64,000 nucleotides of DNA from Devosia sp. XK-2 (GCF_037113415.1 NZ_CP146608.1:2438501-2502500); one strand, 5' to 3'; shown: positions 17,410-26,062, counted from the first letter of the stretch. Notes: a model not told the origin generated them from the sequence alone. Numbers and translations are program-made.

Positions 17410-18003
17410 ATGGCCAAGCTCTATTTTTCCTATGCGGCGATGAATGCCGGCAAGTCTACCTTGCTGCTCCAGGCTGCCTATAATTACCGCGAACGCGGCA
17501 TGCGGGTACTGCTTTTCACCTGCGCCGCCTATGCCGGCGGTAAACCGGGGGTCATCAGCTCGCGCCTGGGCATATCCGAGCCCGCCGAACTTTATGACGA
17601 CGATGTCGATCTCTATGTCCGCATCCACGATTATGCGCTCGAATCCAAGATCGATTGCGTGTTTCTCGATGAGGTTCAGTGCCTCACCCGCGAACATGTC
17701 TGGCAATTGGCGCGCGTCGCCGACCGGCTCAATATCCCGGTCATGTGCTATGGTCTGCGCACCGACTTTCTCGGCCGCCCCTTCCCCGGTGCCGTCGAGC
17801 TTCTGGCCATCGCCGATAGCCTGCGCGAGATCCGCACCATCTGCTGGTGCGGCGCCAAGGCGACTATGGTCGTACGCCGGGATGCCAATGGACGGGTGCA
17901 GACCGATGGTAATACCGTGGCTCCCGAAAAAGCCGACTATGTCTCGCTCTGTCGCGAACACTGGGAAGAAGCGTTTGGCCGCTGGCCGGTAAAAGGACCC
18001 TGA
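17410..18003 (+). CDS. tdk: Thymidine kinase (type II)
   Basis: 197-residue cytosolic kinase phosphorylating thymidine in the salvage pathway. P-loop SYAAMNAGKST (residues 7-17), the Walker B-like FLDEVQCL, the lasso segment with the sugar-contact region YGLRTDFLG, and the zinc-site cysteines in ICWCGAKAT and SLCREHW are present. The ATG at 17410 begins MAKLYFSY, the usual start; the longer open frame runs through a terminator. The stop codon is followed after three bases by the thioesterase start, so the two are co-transcribed. Confidence 0.95.
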   Translation: MAKLYFSYAAMNAGKSTLLLQAAYNYRERGMRVLLFTCAAYAGGKPGVISSRLGISEPAELYDDDVDLYVRIHDYALESKIDCVFLDEVQCLTREHVWQLARVADRLNIPVMCYGLRTDFLGRPFPGAVELLAIADSLREIRTICWCGAKATMVVRRDANGRVQTDGNTVAPEKADYVSLCREHWEEAFGRWPVKGP

Positions 18004-18006
18004 ACC

Positions 18007-18396
18007 ATGCAGAATGACGCGACCGAGCCCACCGGCGCCCTGACCATCCGCACCTTGGCCATGCCCGCAGACACCAATCCGGCCGGCGACATTTTCGGCG
18101 GCTGGGTCATGAGCCAGATGGATATTGCCGGCGCCATCGCCGCGGTCGAACGGGTCAAGGGCCGAGTGGTGACCGTGGCCGTGGAGGCCATGACCTTCAT
18201 TGCCCCGGTCAAGGTCGGCGACGTGCTCTGTGTCTATGCCACCATCGAACGGGTCGGCACCACCTCCATCACTGTGGGTCTCGAAGCCTGGGTGCGCCGC
18301 AACCGGCTCGATGATCGCACCAAAGTCACCGAGGCGCGCTTCGTCTATGTCTCGCTGGACGAAACCGGAAAAAAGCGGGCCATACCCGCCCAATAA
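18007..18396 (+). CDS. Acyl-CoA thioesterase, YciA-like hotdog fold
   Basis: 129 residues. The single hotdog domain contains MPADTNPAGDIFGGWVMSQM, where the N...GDIFGG region holds the catalytic Asn/Asp, and the helix DIAGAIAA. It hydrolyses acyl-CoA thioesters in the cytoplasm; chain-length preference is unknown. It starts three bases after tdk. Confidence 0.9.
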   Translation: MQNDATEPTGALTIRTLAMPADTNPAGDIFGGWVMSQMDIAGAIAAVERVKGRVVTVAVEAMTFIAPVKVGDVLCVYATIERVGTTSITVGLEAWVRRNRLDDRTKVTEARFVYVSLDETGKKRAIPAQ

Positions 18397-18409
18397 ACCA
18401 CGCCATCGC

Positions 18410-18426
18410 GTTCAGATTGCGTTCAG
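18410..18426 (+). promoter_or_regulatory. GTTCAG-N5-GTTCAG direct-repeat box
   Basis: GTTCAGATTGCGTTCAG, matching the boxes at 17.1, 20.05 and 38.47 kb. It lies about 195 bases before the first SH3/crystallin-like gene, with CATAAAT 12 bases downstream as a possible -10. Confidence 0.55.
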
Positions 18427-18620
18427 CCAGCGTTTGCATAAATGTTCCCGGCGCGCAGATGGCGCCTGGAGCATGCAATACTAGCGCTTTCTCCAGGACA
18501 CCACCGGAACTCTTTGCGCCAGGACTTCGTTTCTGGAGTCACAAACAAAATGGCGCGGCCGCCGAACAGCGTCGTCCCGGATGTCCGGGACCGGCAAGGC
18601 CGAGCCGGAGGGAACATGTC

Positions 18621-19277
18621 ATGCACCGTCAGACCCGCAAAAATCTTCTCAATCTGGCCACCGGCATTGCCGTGGCCGCCGCCGCCGTCGTCGTCTTCCT
18701 GCCCGCCGCCCAGGCCGCTCCCGGCACCGCCACCAGCAATGTCAATGTGCGCTCCGGCCCGGGCACTGGCTACGCGGTTGTCGACACCCTGCGCCGTGGC
18801 GAACAGGTGGATGTGCAGCGCTGCCAGGCCTCCTGGTGCTATGTGGTCAAGCCCGGCCCTGATGGCTGGGTCTCCGCCAGCTATCTCAGCGCCGGTGGCC
18901 GCCCGGTCAATCCATCCAATCCCGGCATCTCCTTCGGCTTCACCATTGGCGGCCCCGATGGCCCACAGATCAGCATCGGCGTTGGCAACCAGCCCCAGCC
19001 GCGTCCCCCGCGTCCCCCGGTGATCCAGCCCGTTTACGAGGATGTGTGCTTCTACGACCGCACCCGCTTCCGCGGCGACAGCTTCTGCATGGAACAGGGC
19101 GAAGCGGTTCGCGATCTGCGCGGCTGGACCGACCGGATTTCCTCTTTCGACAATCCCGATGGCCTGGAAGTACAGGTCTGCTCGCAGCCCGGCTTCCGCT
19201 CCTGCCGCACCTATACCACCGGCGCCTCCTCGCTGGGCGATTTCGACGACTACATCGCCTCGGTCCGCGTGCGATAA
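18621..19277 (+). CDS. Secreted SH3b plus beta-gamma-crystallin / I36-like protein, copy 1
   Basis: 218 residues. Signal peptide (about 1-33), then a bacterial SH3 domain (TSNVNVRSGPGTGYAVVDTL ... GEQVDVQRCQASWCYV ... DGWVSASYL). A Gly/Pro linker (PRPPRPP) leads into a C-terminal Greek-key module, VCFYDRTRFRGDSFCMEQGE ... WTDRISSF ... VQVCSQPGFRSCRTY, of beta-gamma-crystallin or peptidase-inhibitor I36 type. SH3b domains usually bind peptidoglycan, so a periplasmic wall-associated role is inferred. The ATG at 18621 follows GGAGGGAAC. Confidence 0.8.
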   Translation: MHRQTRKNLLNLATGIAVAAAAVVVFLPAAQAAPGTATSNVNVRSGPGTGYAVVDTLRRGEQVDVQRCQASWCYVVKPGPDGWVSASYLSAGGRPVNPSNPGISFGFTIGGPDGPQISIGVGNQPQPRPPRPPVIQPVYEDVCFYDRTRFRGDSFCMEQGEAVRDLRGWTDRISSFDNPDGLEVQVCSQPGFRSCRTYTTGASSLGDFDDYIASVRVR

Positions 19278-19298
19278 TAGACTTTCAGCAACAAAAAG

Positions 19299-19330
19299 GC
19301 GCCGCTCGGCAACGGGCGGCGCTTTACTTT
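19299..19330 (+). terminator. Terminator after SH3/crystallin copy 1
   Basis: Stem GCGCCGC / GCGGCGC with a ten-base loop and TTTACTTT tail. Confidence 0.75.
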
Positions 19331-19385
19331 GCAACATCTTCAAAGGCAGGCTAACCTCCTTTCAGCTTACAACGGTGGAATTGCC

Positions 19386-19958
19386 ATGCGCCCGCTTCTT
19401 GCCCTTGTTCTTGCTCTGATTGCTGCCCTGCTCCCGGCCCTTCCCGCCAATGCCCATTCTGAATCCGGCTCTCATGGCTGGAGCCGCACAACTCTGGTGC
19501 TCCGCAACGGCCCGGGCGATGCCTATGCTGTCACCGGCGAAATCGCGGGTGATCAGGCCATAAAAGTCCTTCGCTGCCAAAGGCTCTGGTGCAATGTCGA
19601 TGGCTCCGGCGGCCGCGGCTGGACCAGAATGGCGGCGATCGATTTTGGCAAGGATCCATATTGGCCCATTCTCGACCCCGACAATCATTGGCCCGATCTG
19701 GCTGGTGGTGAGATGTGCTTCTACGAAGGCACGCACTATACGGGCCGCTCCTTCTGCGCCAGCAGCGGCGAAGTGTTCCGCGATATGGCCGCATGGGGCT
19801 GGGACAATCGCATCTCTTCGATCAGGGTCATAACCCCCACAAGCGCCGCCATTTGTCGGGATCGCTTCTTCCAGTCCTATTGCGAGCGTATTGCCGAGAG
19901 CCAGCCTGTGCTCACCCAATATCTGCGCCGCAATCTCTCGTCGATCCGGCTCTACTAA
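19386..19958 (+). CDS. Secreted SH3-like plus crystallin-like protein, copy 2
   Basis: 190 residues: signal peptide (MRPLLALVLALIAALLPALP...NAH), a divergent SH3b domain (TTLVLRNGPGDAYAVTGEI ... IKVLRCQRLWCNVDG ... RGWTRMAAI) and a Greek-key module (MCFYEGTHYTGRSFCASSGE ... WGWDNRISSIRV). It has the same order as its neighbours but lacks the Pro-rich linker. The ATG at 19386 gives a clean signal peptide. Predicted periplasmic or secreted; possible protease inhibitor or wall-binding protein, by family resemblance only. Confidence 0.75.
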   Translation: MRPLLALVLALIAALLPALPANAHSESGSHGWSRTTLVLRNGPGDAYAVTGEIAGDQAIKVLRCQRLWCNVDGSGGRGWTRMAAIDFGKDPYWPILDPDNHWPDLAGGEMCFYEGTHYTGRSFCASSGEVFRDMAAWGWDNRISSIRVITPTSAAICRDRFFQSYCERIAESQPVLTQYLRRNLSSIRLY

Positions 19959-20043
19959 GGGCCGGATCGGCTCATCCCGTTCAGGTTGCGCCCGCCCAAA
20001 CGCCCTCAATCCGGGGCCCGCGACTGTGCCGCCTAAACGCCAC

Positions 20044-20060
20044 ATTCAGCGCCGGTTCAG
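20044..20060 (+). promoter_or_regulatory. ATTCAG-N5-GTTCAG direct-repeat box
   Basis: ATTCAGCGCCGGTTCAG, one mismatch from the consensus, ending 74 bases before the third SH3/crystallin gene. A further half-like GTTCAGGTTGC is at 19979-19989. Confidence 0.5.
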
Positions 20061-20134
20061 CGCGAAAAGCGCCTAATCCCCCTCAGAAAGCGCACCGCAC
20101 ACTCGGGCGCCAAAGCAAATCTGAGGGAAACCCC

Positions 20135-20788
20135 ATGTCCAGTAATCGCAAGCTTTTCGGCGCCACCCTGGCCGCCGTCACTCTTCTGACCACTCTGGCC
20201 GCTTCGGCGGCTCCCGGTGTCGCCACCGGCAATGTCAATGTCCGCACCGGTCCCGGCACCGGCTATGCCAAGGTCGGCGTTCTGAGCACCGGCGAATATG
20301 TCGACGTCAAGCAGTGCCAGGGCTCCTGGTGCTTTGTCGACCGCGCCTCGAACACCGATGGCTGGGTCGCCAAGAGCTATCTCGCCCCCGCCAATCCGCC
20401 CTCGGGCGGTGGCAGCGGCGGCAGCAGTTCCGACATTCCGCTCAATTTCGGCGTCACTGTCGGCCCGGGCGGCCCCAGCTTCTCCTTCGGCATCGGCGAT
20501 GCGCCGCCGCCGGCACCCCCTGCCCCGCCAGCTCCTGAAACGCCCAAAGTGTGTTTCTTCAAGGACAAGCATTTCGCAGGTGCCAGCTTCTGCGCCACAC
20601 CCGGCCAGCAGAATCCGGACATTGCCGGCAATTGGGACAATGCCATTGAATCGATCAAGGTCTATGGCGGCGCTCAGGTAGTGATCTGCAAGCAGCCCAA
20701 CTATGTCGGCCTGTGCGCAACCATCTCGACCGACAAGGGCTCGCTCTCGACCTACAACAACAATGTCACCAGCTATCAGGTCTTCTGA
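20135..20788 (+). CDS. Secreted SH3b plus crystallin-like protein, copy 3
   Basis: 217 residues. Signal peptide (about 1-25), SH3b (TGNVNVRTGPGTGYAKVGVL ... VDVKQCQGSWCFVDR ... GWVAKSYL), a Gly/Ser/Pro-rich linker (PPAPPAPPAPETPK), and a Greek-key domain (VCFFKDKHFAGASFCATPGQ ... WDNAIESIKV ... VVICKQPNYVGLCATI). Closest in layout to copy 1. The ATG at 20135 follows CTGAGGGAAACCCC. The three genes in a row, each with its own promoter-like gap, indicate tandem duplication of an envelope protein. Confidence 0.8.
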   Translation: MSSNRKLFGATLAAVTLLTTLAASAAPGVATGNVNVRTGPGTGYAKVGVLSTGEYVDVKQCQGSWCFVDRASNTDGWVAKSYLAPANPPSGGGSGGSSSDIPLNFGVTVGPGGPSFSFGIGDAPPPAPPAPPAPETPKVCFFKDKHFAGASFCATPGQQNPDIAGNWDNAIESIKVYGGAQVVICKQPNYVGLCATISTDKGSLSTYNNNVTSYQVF

Positions 20789-20944
20789 TCAGCACCAGCA
20801 TTTTCAGCTCAGGCGCCATCCCAAGGGGTGGCGCCTTTGCCCCTTTATGCAGCTTCCGACACACAAAAGGCCGCGCTAATCTCCAGGCGTGCGCAGAATC
20901 GCCGCACCGGCGCCTCGCGTCACCTAAAGGGGGGGACTTTCCAC

Positions 20945-21319
20945 ATGCCAAGCTTGGCAAATCTCTATTTCCGCACGGCCATTCTGTTCCTGATAGCCGG
21001 TATCAGCCTGGGCATTCACATGTCCGTCAGCGGCAATCATGCCGTCGTGGGCGCGCATGCCCATATCAACCTGCTCGGCTGGGTCACCAGCGCCCTGTTC
21101 GGCGCCTATCTGGCGCTTAACCCGGCCAAGGCAACCGGCCTGCTGCCCAGGCTGCAATATGGCATCTATGTGCTCGGCGTCCTGACCATGGGCATTTCGC
21201 TCTATGTGATGCTCAGTGGCAATCCCGGCATCGAGCCCGTCGTCGCCATCAGCTCGCTTGTCACCTTTGCCGGCGTGCTGCTCTTCGCCGTCATCATCTT
21301 CATGCCGGCACGCACCTGA
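20945..21319 (+). CDS. Four-helix membrane protein with conserved histidines (heme-copper-oxidase-like)
   Basis: 124 residues, four predicted transmembrane helices. Histidines occur in LGIHMSVSGNH and VGAHAHINLLGWVTSALFGAY, a pattern resembling a fragment of the heme-copper oxidase subunit I fold; similar small proteins are often labelled cytochrome-c oxidase-like. It is too short for an oxidase, and function is unknown. The ATG at 20945 starts MPSLANLYFRTA. Confidence 0.6.
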   Translation: MPSLANLYFRTAILFLIAGISLGIHMSVSGNHAVVGAHAHINLLGWVTSALFGAYLALNPAKATGLLPRLQYGIYVLGVLTMGISLYVMLSGNPGIEPVVAISSLVTFAGVLLFAVIIFMPART

Positions 21320-21383
21320 AACCAGCGCGCTGGACCGGTTTTGTCCAGCGCGCCCGCATCCCGCCCGGCCTCCTGGAGCCCGT

Positions 21384-21755
21384 TCAGCGCACCACCGGGA
21401 AAACCGCCCGCAGCTTTTCCTCGCGCAGCCACAGCGCCACCCAAATGGCAATGCCCAGATAGATCGAAAACAGCGTGTGGCTGAACAGCGGATTATCGAC
21501 CCGCAAATTGGCCGCCAGCGACCCGCCCAGCAGCCCCGTTGTCAGCACCGCGCCCAGCAGTGCCGTGCGCGGAAAGAGAAACAGGATCACGCATCCCACC
21601 TCGATACAGCCGATCAGCACCAGATATTTCATCGGCCAACCAACCACTTCCATGGCGCTGGTCGCCGCCTCGATCCCCATGAATTTCGGCGTCGCCGAGG
21701 CAATCGCCAGAAACAGTCCGATCAGCGCACTCAAACCCCAACCCGCAATTTTCAT
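21384..21755 (-). CDS. DoxX-family membrane protein
   Basis: 123 residues with four transmembrane helices: GWGLSALIGLFLAIASATPKF, the family's conserved GIEAA...MEVVGWP and LIGCIEVGCVILFLFPRTAL core, then SHTLFSIYLGIAIWVALWLR. The DoxX/DoxD-like family has poorly defined roles near redox or stress systems. ATG at 21755 preferred over longer options; convergent with the preceding gene. Confidence 0.8.
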   Translation of the reverse strand: MKIAGWGLSALIGLFLAIASATPKFMGIEAATSAMEVVGWPMKYLVLIGCIEVGCVILFLFPRTALLGAVLTTGLLGGSLAANLRVDNPLFSHTLFSIYLGIAIWVALWLREEKLRAVFPVVR

Positions 21756-21920
21756 TTTTATGTCCCCTATGGCGAACCACTCGCCCAATGACATAACGAC
21801 GACCGCAGAATGCCGATTTCGACCAACCGTTCGCACGCCTGGTAAATCGAGCACTAGGTGGATTTCCATGTTTCAACCCAGAGAAAAAATGCTCTAGGTT
21901 GCACCGACAAGGGGGCGGGC

Positions 21921-24900
21921 GTGTCATCACCAGTCGAACAGTTTATCGCGCGTTGGCAGGGCCAGACCGGCGGTGCCGAGCGCGCCAACTACGCCCTCTT
22001 TCTCACCGAACTTTGCGCCGTTCTCGATGTCGCGCCGCCGCAACCTGCCTCCGCCGAGCATCAGCACAACGACTATGTGTTCGAGCGTGTCGTGTCCTTC
22101 CGCGAGGCCGGCGACAAGGTCGGCCATGGCCGCATCGATCTCTACAAGCGCGGACACTTCGTGCTCGAAGCCAAGCAGTCGCGCCAAAAAGGCGGCCCCA
22201 AGACACCCGATTTGGCTTTTGACCCCCCCCCCCCGCAAATTAACGTTTTAAAACAAGGCGTTAGGTCAGCTGATCGCAACTGGGACATTCTCATGCTCAA
22301 TGCACGGCGCCAGGCCGAGGATTATGCCCGCGCCCTGCCCGAAAACCACGAATGGCCGCCCTTTATCTTGGTCTGCGATGTGGGTCATGCCTTCGAGATT
22401 TTTGCCGATTTCACCGGCAAGGGTCGCAACTACACCCAGTTCCCCGATCGCCAGGGCTTTCGCATCTATCTCGAAGACCTGCGCCGCGACGACATCCGCG
22501 AGCGCCTCAGGCTGATCTGGACCGATCCCGCCGCCCTCGACCCGACCAAGAAGGCCGCTCGCGCCACCCGCGAAGTGGCCGGGCGCCTGGCCAATGTCAC
22601 GCGCTTACTCGAAGGGCGCGGGCTTGATCCTGAATTGGTGGCGCATTTTCTCATGCGCTGCCTCTTCACCATGTTTGCCGAAGATGTCGAGCTGTTGCCC
22701 AAGGGCAGCTTCCATGGCGTTCTGCAAAAATGCGCCGACGATCCGCAGAAATTCAAACCCATGGTCAGCCAGCTTTGGGAGGCCATGAATACCGGAGCCT
22801 TCGCCTTTGCCATCGAGGCGCAGGTGAAAAGGTTCAACGGCGAATTTTTCCGCAATCCCGTCGTGCTCGATCTTGAGAAGGAAGAAATCGGCGAACTGCT
22901 CATGGCCGCCGGCAAGGAATGGCGTGATGTCGAGCCGGCGATTTTCGGCTCTCTGCTCGAAGGTGCGCTCAACCCGAAGGAACGCTCAAAGCTCGGCGCC
23001 CATTACACGCCCCGCGCCTATGTCGAACGCCTGGTCATCCCCACGATCCTGGAGCCGTTGCGGGCCGACTGGCGCGATGCCGCCGTCAGCGCCGAAAAAC
23101 TCATGGCCGAGGGCAAGCGCAACGAAGCCATCCAGACCATCACCGATTTTCACGACCAGCTCTGCCTCACCCGAGTGCTCGACCCCGCCTGCGGTACCGG
23201 CAATTTCCTCTATGTCGCCATGGAGCTGATCAAGCAGCTCGAAGACGAGGTCATTGACGCCCTTGTCTCCATGGGCGGCCAGGCCAGCCTGGCGCTGGCC
23301 GGTCACACCGTCGACCCGCACCAGTTTTTGGGCATCGAGGTCAATCCTCGCGCCGCCGCCATTGCCGAACTGGTGCTCTGGATCGGCTATCTGCAAATCC
23401 ACTATCGCGCCACCAGCGAACACCCCGCCGAGCCTATTCTCCGCGCCTTCCACAATATCGAATGCCGCGACGCCGTGTTGACCTGGGACGGCTATCCGCT
23501 GCCCAAAGTGGTGGATGGCAAGGAGACCTATCCCAATCCGCGCAAGCCCGATTGGCCCATGGCCGATTTCATCGTCGGCAACCCGCCTTTCCTCGGGAAA
23601 GGCGAACCAATGCGCACCGCATTCGGCGACGCCTACCTTGCGGCGCTCTGGGCCGCACACCCAAAAATGAACAAGAGTGCCGACTTTGTCATGTTCTGGT
23701 GGGACCATGCGGCCACATTGCTCACCGCCAAGAACACCATCCTGCGCCGCTTTGGACTTGTTACGACGAACTCGATCACTCAGGTCTTCAATCGCAGGGT
23801 AGTCGAACGGCATCTCGGCGCTCAAAAACCCATCAGCATTGGGTACGCCATCGGAGACCACCCTTGGACCAAGGCTAGCCGGGACGCTGCAGCAGTCAGG
23901 ATTGCCATGACTATGGCTCTGGCCGGAACTTCCGAGGGCAAGCTGCTGGAAGTGCAGGCCGAAAGTGGACTTGATACCGATACTCCTGATATCAGGCTGG
24001 GCGAGAAGAGCGGCTCCATAAATGCCGACCTTACCATCGGTGCGGACCTCACTGCTGTCCATGCACTTGCCGCCAACAACGGCATGGCCTGCAACGGCAT
24101 GATGTTGGCGGGCCAGGGCTTCGTTCTCGACAAGGCGACTGCAGAACACCTTGTGGCCACAGATGGCCATCCCGCCGGCAAGTACATAAAGCCATTCGTG
24201 AATGGCGGCGAGCTGGTCCGAGGCGGCCGGGGCCGCTACGTGATAGATTTCTTCGGATCGGAACCTGAACGGCTTCGGCTGGAGGTGCCAGCGACATACC
24301 AGTATGTGCTCGAAACGGTGAAGCCGGAACGTGACGCTAACCGAGATCGCGCCTTTAGAGAACGCTGGTGGCTATTTGGCCGCCAACGTCCAGAGATCCG
24401 TGCCTTCCGTGCTGGGATACGTCGATTTATCGGAACGACGGAAACCGCAAAGCATCGACTGTTTCAATTTTTAGAAGCTTCGACGACGCCTGACCACATG
24501 GTCGTGGCAATCGGCTCCGACGACGCCTTCCACCTTGGTGCTCTGTCCTCGCGCATCCACGTCACTTGGGCCCTGCGCGCCGGCGGCTGGCTTGGCGTCG
24601 GCAATGACCCGCGCTATTCAAAATCCCGCTGCTTCGACCCCTTCCCCTTCCCCGATCCTGATGGGGTCCAGAAGGCCGAGATCGCCCGCCTTGCCGAAGC
24701 CCTCGACGCCCACCGCAAGCGCGTCCAGGCGGAGCATCCCGACATCACCCTGACCGAAATGTACAACGTCCTCGAAAAGCTCAAGGCAGACGTCGGTCCC
24801 TCTTCCCCTCGCCCCTCAGGGGAGAGGGTGCCCGAAGGGCGGGTGAGGGGTGAAGGCCCATCCGCTCCGGCTCCCGCCCTCACCCCGCGCGAAGACGATG

Positions 24901-25388
24901 TCAAATCCCGCGCCCTTGTCCTTATCCTCCGCGAATTGCACGAGGAACTCGACGCCGCCGTGCTCGCCGCCTATGGCTGGCCACAGGGCCTGTCGGACGA
25001 CGACCTCCTCACCCGCCTCGTTGCCCTCAACAAGGCGCGCGCCGCTGAGGAAGCGGCCGGCCATGTCCGCTGGCTGCGCCCCGATTATCAGCGCCCGCGC
25101 TTTGGCACACCCGCGCAAAAGGCTGAAAAGGGCCAGCTCGATCTCGTCGCGCCCGCCGACAAGGGCAAGCCCGCTTTCCCGACCGACGAGCGCCGCCGCA
25201 CCGCCGCTATCTTCGCCATTCTGGCCAGCGCCACCGGCCCGGTTTCCCCCGCCGACATCGCCGCCCGCTTCCGCAAGGGCAAATCGGTCGAAAAGGAAAT
25301 TGCGCTCACCCTGCACGCCTTCGTCCGCTTCGGCGACCTCGCCTCGCTTGACGGCGGCAAGACCTTCCAACTGCGACAGGTAGCCTGA
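21921..25388 (+). CDS. MmeI-like type IIL restriction-modification enzyme with in-frame C12 tract
   Basis: 1155-residue single-chain enzyme. The N-terminal nuclease has an RIDLY ... VLEAKQ active site (D73, E83, K85). A helical spacer follows. The N6-adenine methyltransferase has DPACGTGNF at 421-429 and NPPF at 554-557, and HQFLGIEVNPRAAAIAELVLWIGYLQ is typical of MmeI relatives. Residues about 575-875 form the target-recognition region; a C-terminal helical part follows. One chain both methylates and cuts DNA. The GTG at 21921 has AAGGGGG before it. Oddities: a run of 12 C at codons 101-105; a palindromic repeat translated near residues 961-980; and less GC-biased codon use over the recognition region. 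Confidence 0.85.
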   Translation: MSSPVEQFIARWQGQTGGAERANYALFLTELCAVLDVAPPQPASAEHQHNDYVFERVVSFREAGDKVGHGRIDLYKRGHFVLEAKQSRQKGGPKTPDLAFDPPPPQINVLKQGVRSADRNWDILMLNARRQAEDYARALPENHEWPPFILVCDVGHAFEIFADFTGKGRNYTQFPDRQGFRIYLEDLRRDDIRERLRLIWTDPAALDPTKKAARATREVAGRLANVTRLLEGRGLDPELVAHFLMRCLFTMFAEDVELLPKGSFHGVLQKCADDPQKFKPMVSQLWEAMNTGAFAFAIEAQVKRFNGEFFRNPVVLDLEKEEIGELLMAAGKEWRDVEPAIFGSLLEGALNPKERSKLGAHYTPRAYVERLVIPTILEPLRADWRDAAVSAEKLMAEGKRNEAIQTITDFHDQLCLTRVLDPACGTGNFLYVAMELIKQLEDEVIDALVSMGGQASLALAGHTVDPHQFLGIEVNPRAAAIAELVLWIGYLQIHYRATSEHPAEPILRAFHNIECRDAVLTWDGYPLPKVVDGKETYPNPRKPDWPMADFIVGNPPFLGKGEPMRTAFGDAYLAALWAAHPKMNKSADFVMFWWDHAATLLTAKNTILRRFGLVTTNSITQVFNRRVVERHLGAQKPISIGYAIGDHPWTKASRDAAAVRIAMTMALAGTSEGKLLEVQAESGLDTDTPDIRLGEKSGSINADLTIGADLTAVHALAANNGMACNGMMLAGQGFVLDKATAEHLVATDGHPAGKYIKPFVNGGELVRGGRGRYVIDFFGSEPERLRLEVPATYQYVLETVKPERDANRDRAFRERWWLFGRQRPEIRAFRAGIRRFIGTTETAKHRLFQFLEASTTPDHMVVAIGSDDAFHLGALSSRIHVTWALRAGGWLGVGNDPRYSKSRCFDPFPFPDPDGVQKAEIARLAEALDAHRKRVQAEHPDITLTEMYNVLEKLKADVGPSSPRPSGERVPEGRVRGEGPSAPAPALTPREDDVKSRALVLILRELHEELDAAVLAAYGWPQGLSDDDLLTRLVALNKARAAEEAAGHVRWLRPDYQRPRFGTPAQKAEKGQLDLVAPADKGKPAFPTDERRRTAAIFAILASATGPVSPADIAARFRKGKSVEKEIALTLHAFVRFGDLASLDGGKTFQLRQVA
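22223..22234 (+). repeat. Homopolymeric C12 tract inside the restriction gene
   Basis: Twelve consecutive C between GA and GCAAATTAACG. The present length keeps the frame open. Eleven C would reach TAA at 22249-22251 and thirteen C would reach TAA at 22241-22243, so any one-base slip truncates the protein near residue 107-112. Confidence 0.9.
24805..24857. repeat. Palindromic repeat inserted in frame in a coding sequence
   Basis: CTCGCCCCTCAGGGGAGAGG followed by a GTGCCCGAAGGGCGGGTGAGGGG segment. It is translated as PRPSGERVPEGRVRGEG within the restriction enzyme and is a member of the intergenic family also at 16.2 and 34.0 kb. Confidence 0.85.
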
Positions 25389-26062
25389 TGATCCCCTGGC
25401 AGAAACTCGGCGAAACCACCATGCCCGGCGGCGGGCCGATGACGCTGATGCAGCGCGGCACCGAATTTTCCGTCATGTCAGGCACGATCACCCTGATGAA
25501 CAGCCGCATGAGCAATTCCGAAGAACAGCTCGCCAACCTATCCGCCGCCCGCGTCGGATCGCGCCCGAAGGCCCGCATTCTCATCGGCGGGCTGGGTCTC
25601 GGCTTCACCCTGCGAGCGGCCCTCAAATGCTTCGCCGCCGATAGCGAGATCACCGTCGCCGAACTGGTGCCCGACATCGTTGAGTGGGCGCGCGGTCCCC
25701 TCCTGCCGCTGCATGGCGATAGTCTGGACGATCCCCGCGTCCGCATTCACCTGGGCGATGTCGCGACGGCCATCGGCGCCGGCAAGCCATTCGACGCCAT
25801 CCTGCTCGATGTCGACAACGGCCCCGATGGACTGTTTCGACCCGCCAATGACCGCCTCTACAATGCCGCCGGTCTCGCCGCTGCCAAGGCAGCGCTGGCC
25901 CCGGGCGGACATCTGGCGATCTGGTCCTCCCACCCCGACGATCGTTTCACCAAACGGCTCAAGCAAACCGGAATGCAGGTCGACCAGCTGACGGTCCGCG
26001 CCCGCAACAATGGCAAGGGCGACCGCCACACCCTCTGGTTCGCCACCAAGGCAGGTCGGTAA
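25388..26062 (+). CDS. Spermidine-synthase-like / Rossmann methyltransferase-fold protein
   Basis: 224 residues with a SAM-type Rossmann core: ARILIGGLGLGFTLRAAL (about 62-79), the acidic VAELVPDIVEWAR, HLGDVATAI, DAILLDVDNGPDGL and GGHLAIWSSHPD. The pattern matches spermidine-synthase-like proteins lacking full polyamine-synthase assignment. Its ATG overlaps the stop of the restriction gene (TGATG), so it is translationally coupled, although functional linkage is doubtful. Confidence 0.75.
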   Translation: MIPWQKLGETTMPGGGPMTLMQRGTEFSVMSGTITLMNSRMSNSEEQLANLSAARVGSRPKARILIGGLGLGFTLRAALKCFAADSEITVAELVPDIVEWARGPLLPLHGDSLDDPRVRIHLGDVATAIGAGKPFDAILLDVDNGPDGLFRPANDRLYNAAGLAAAKAALAPGGHLAIWSSHPDDRFTKRLKQTGMQVDQLTVRARNNGKGDRHTLWFATKAGR

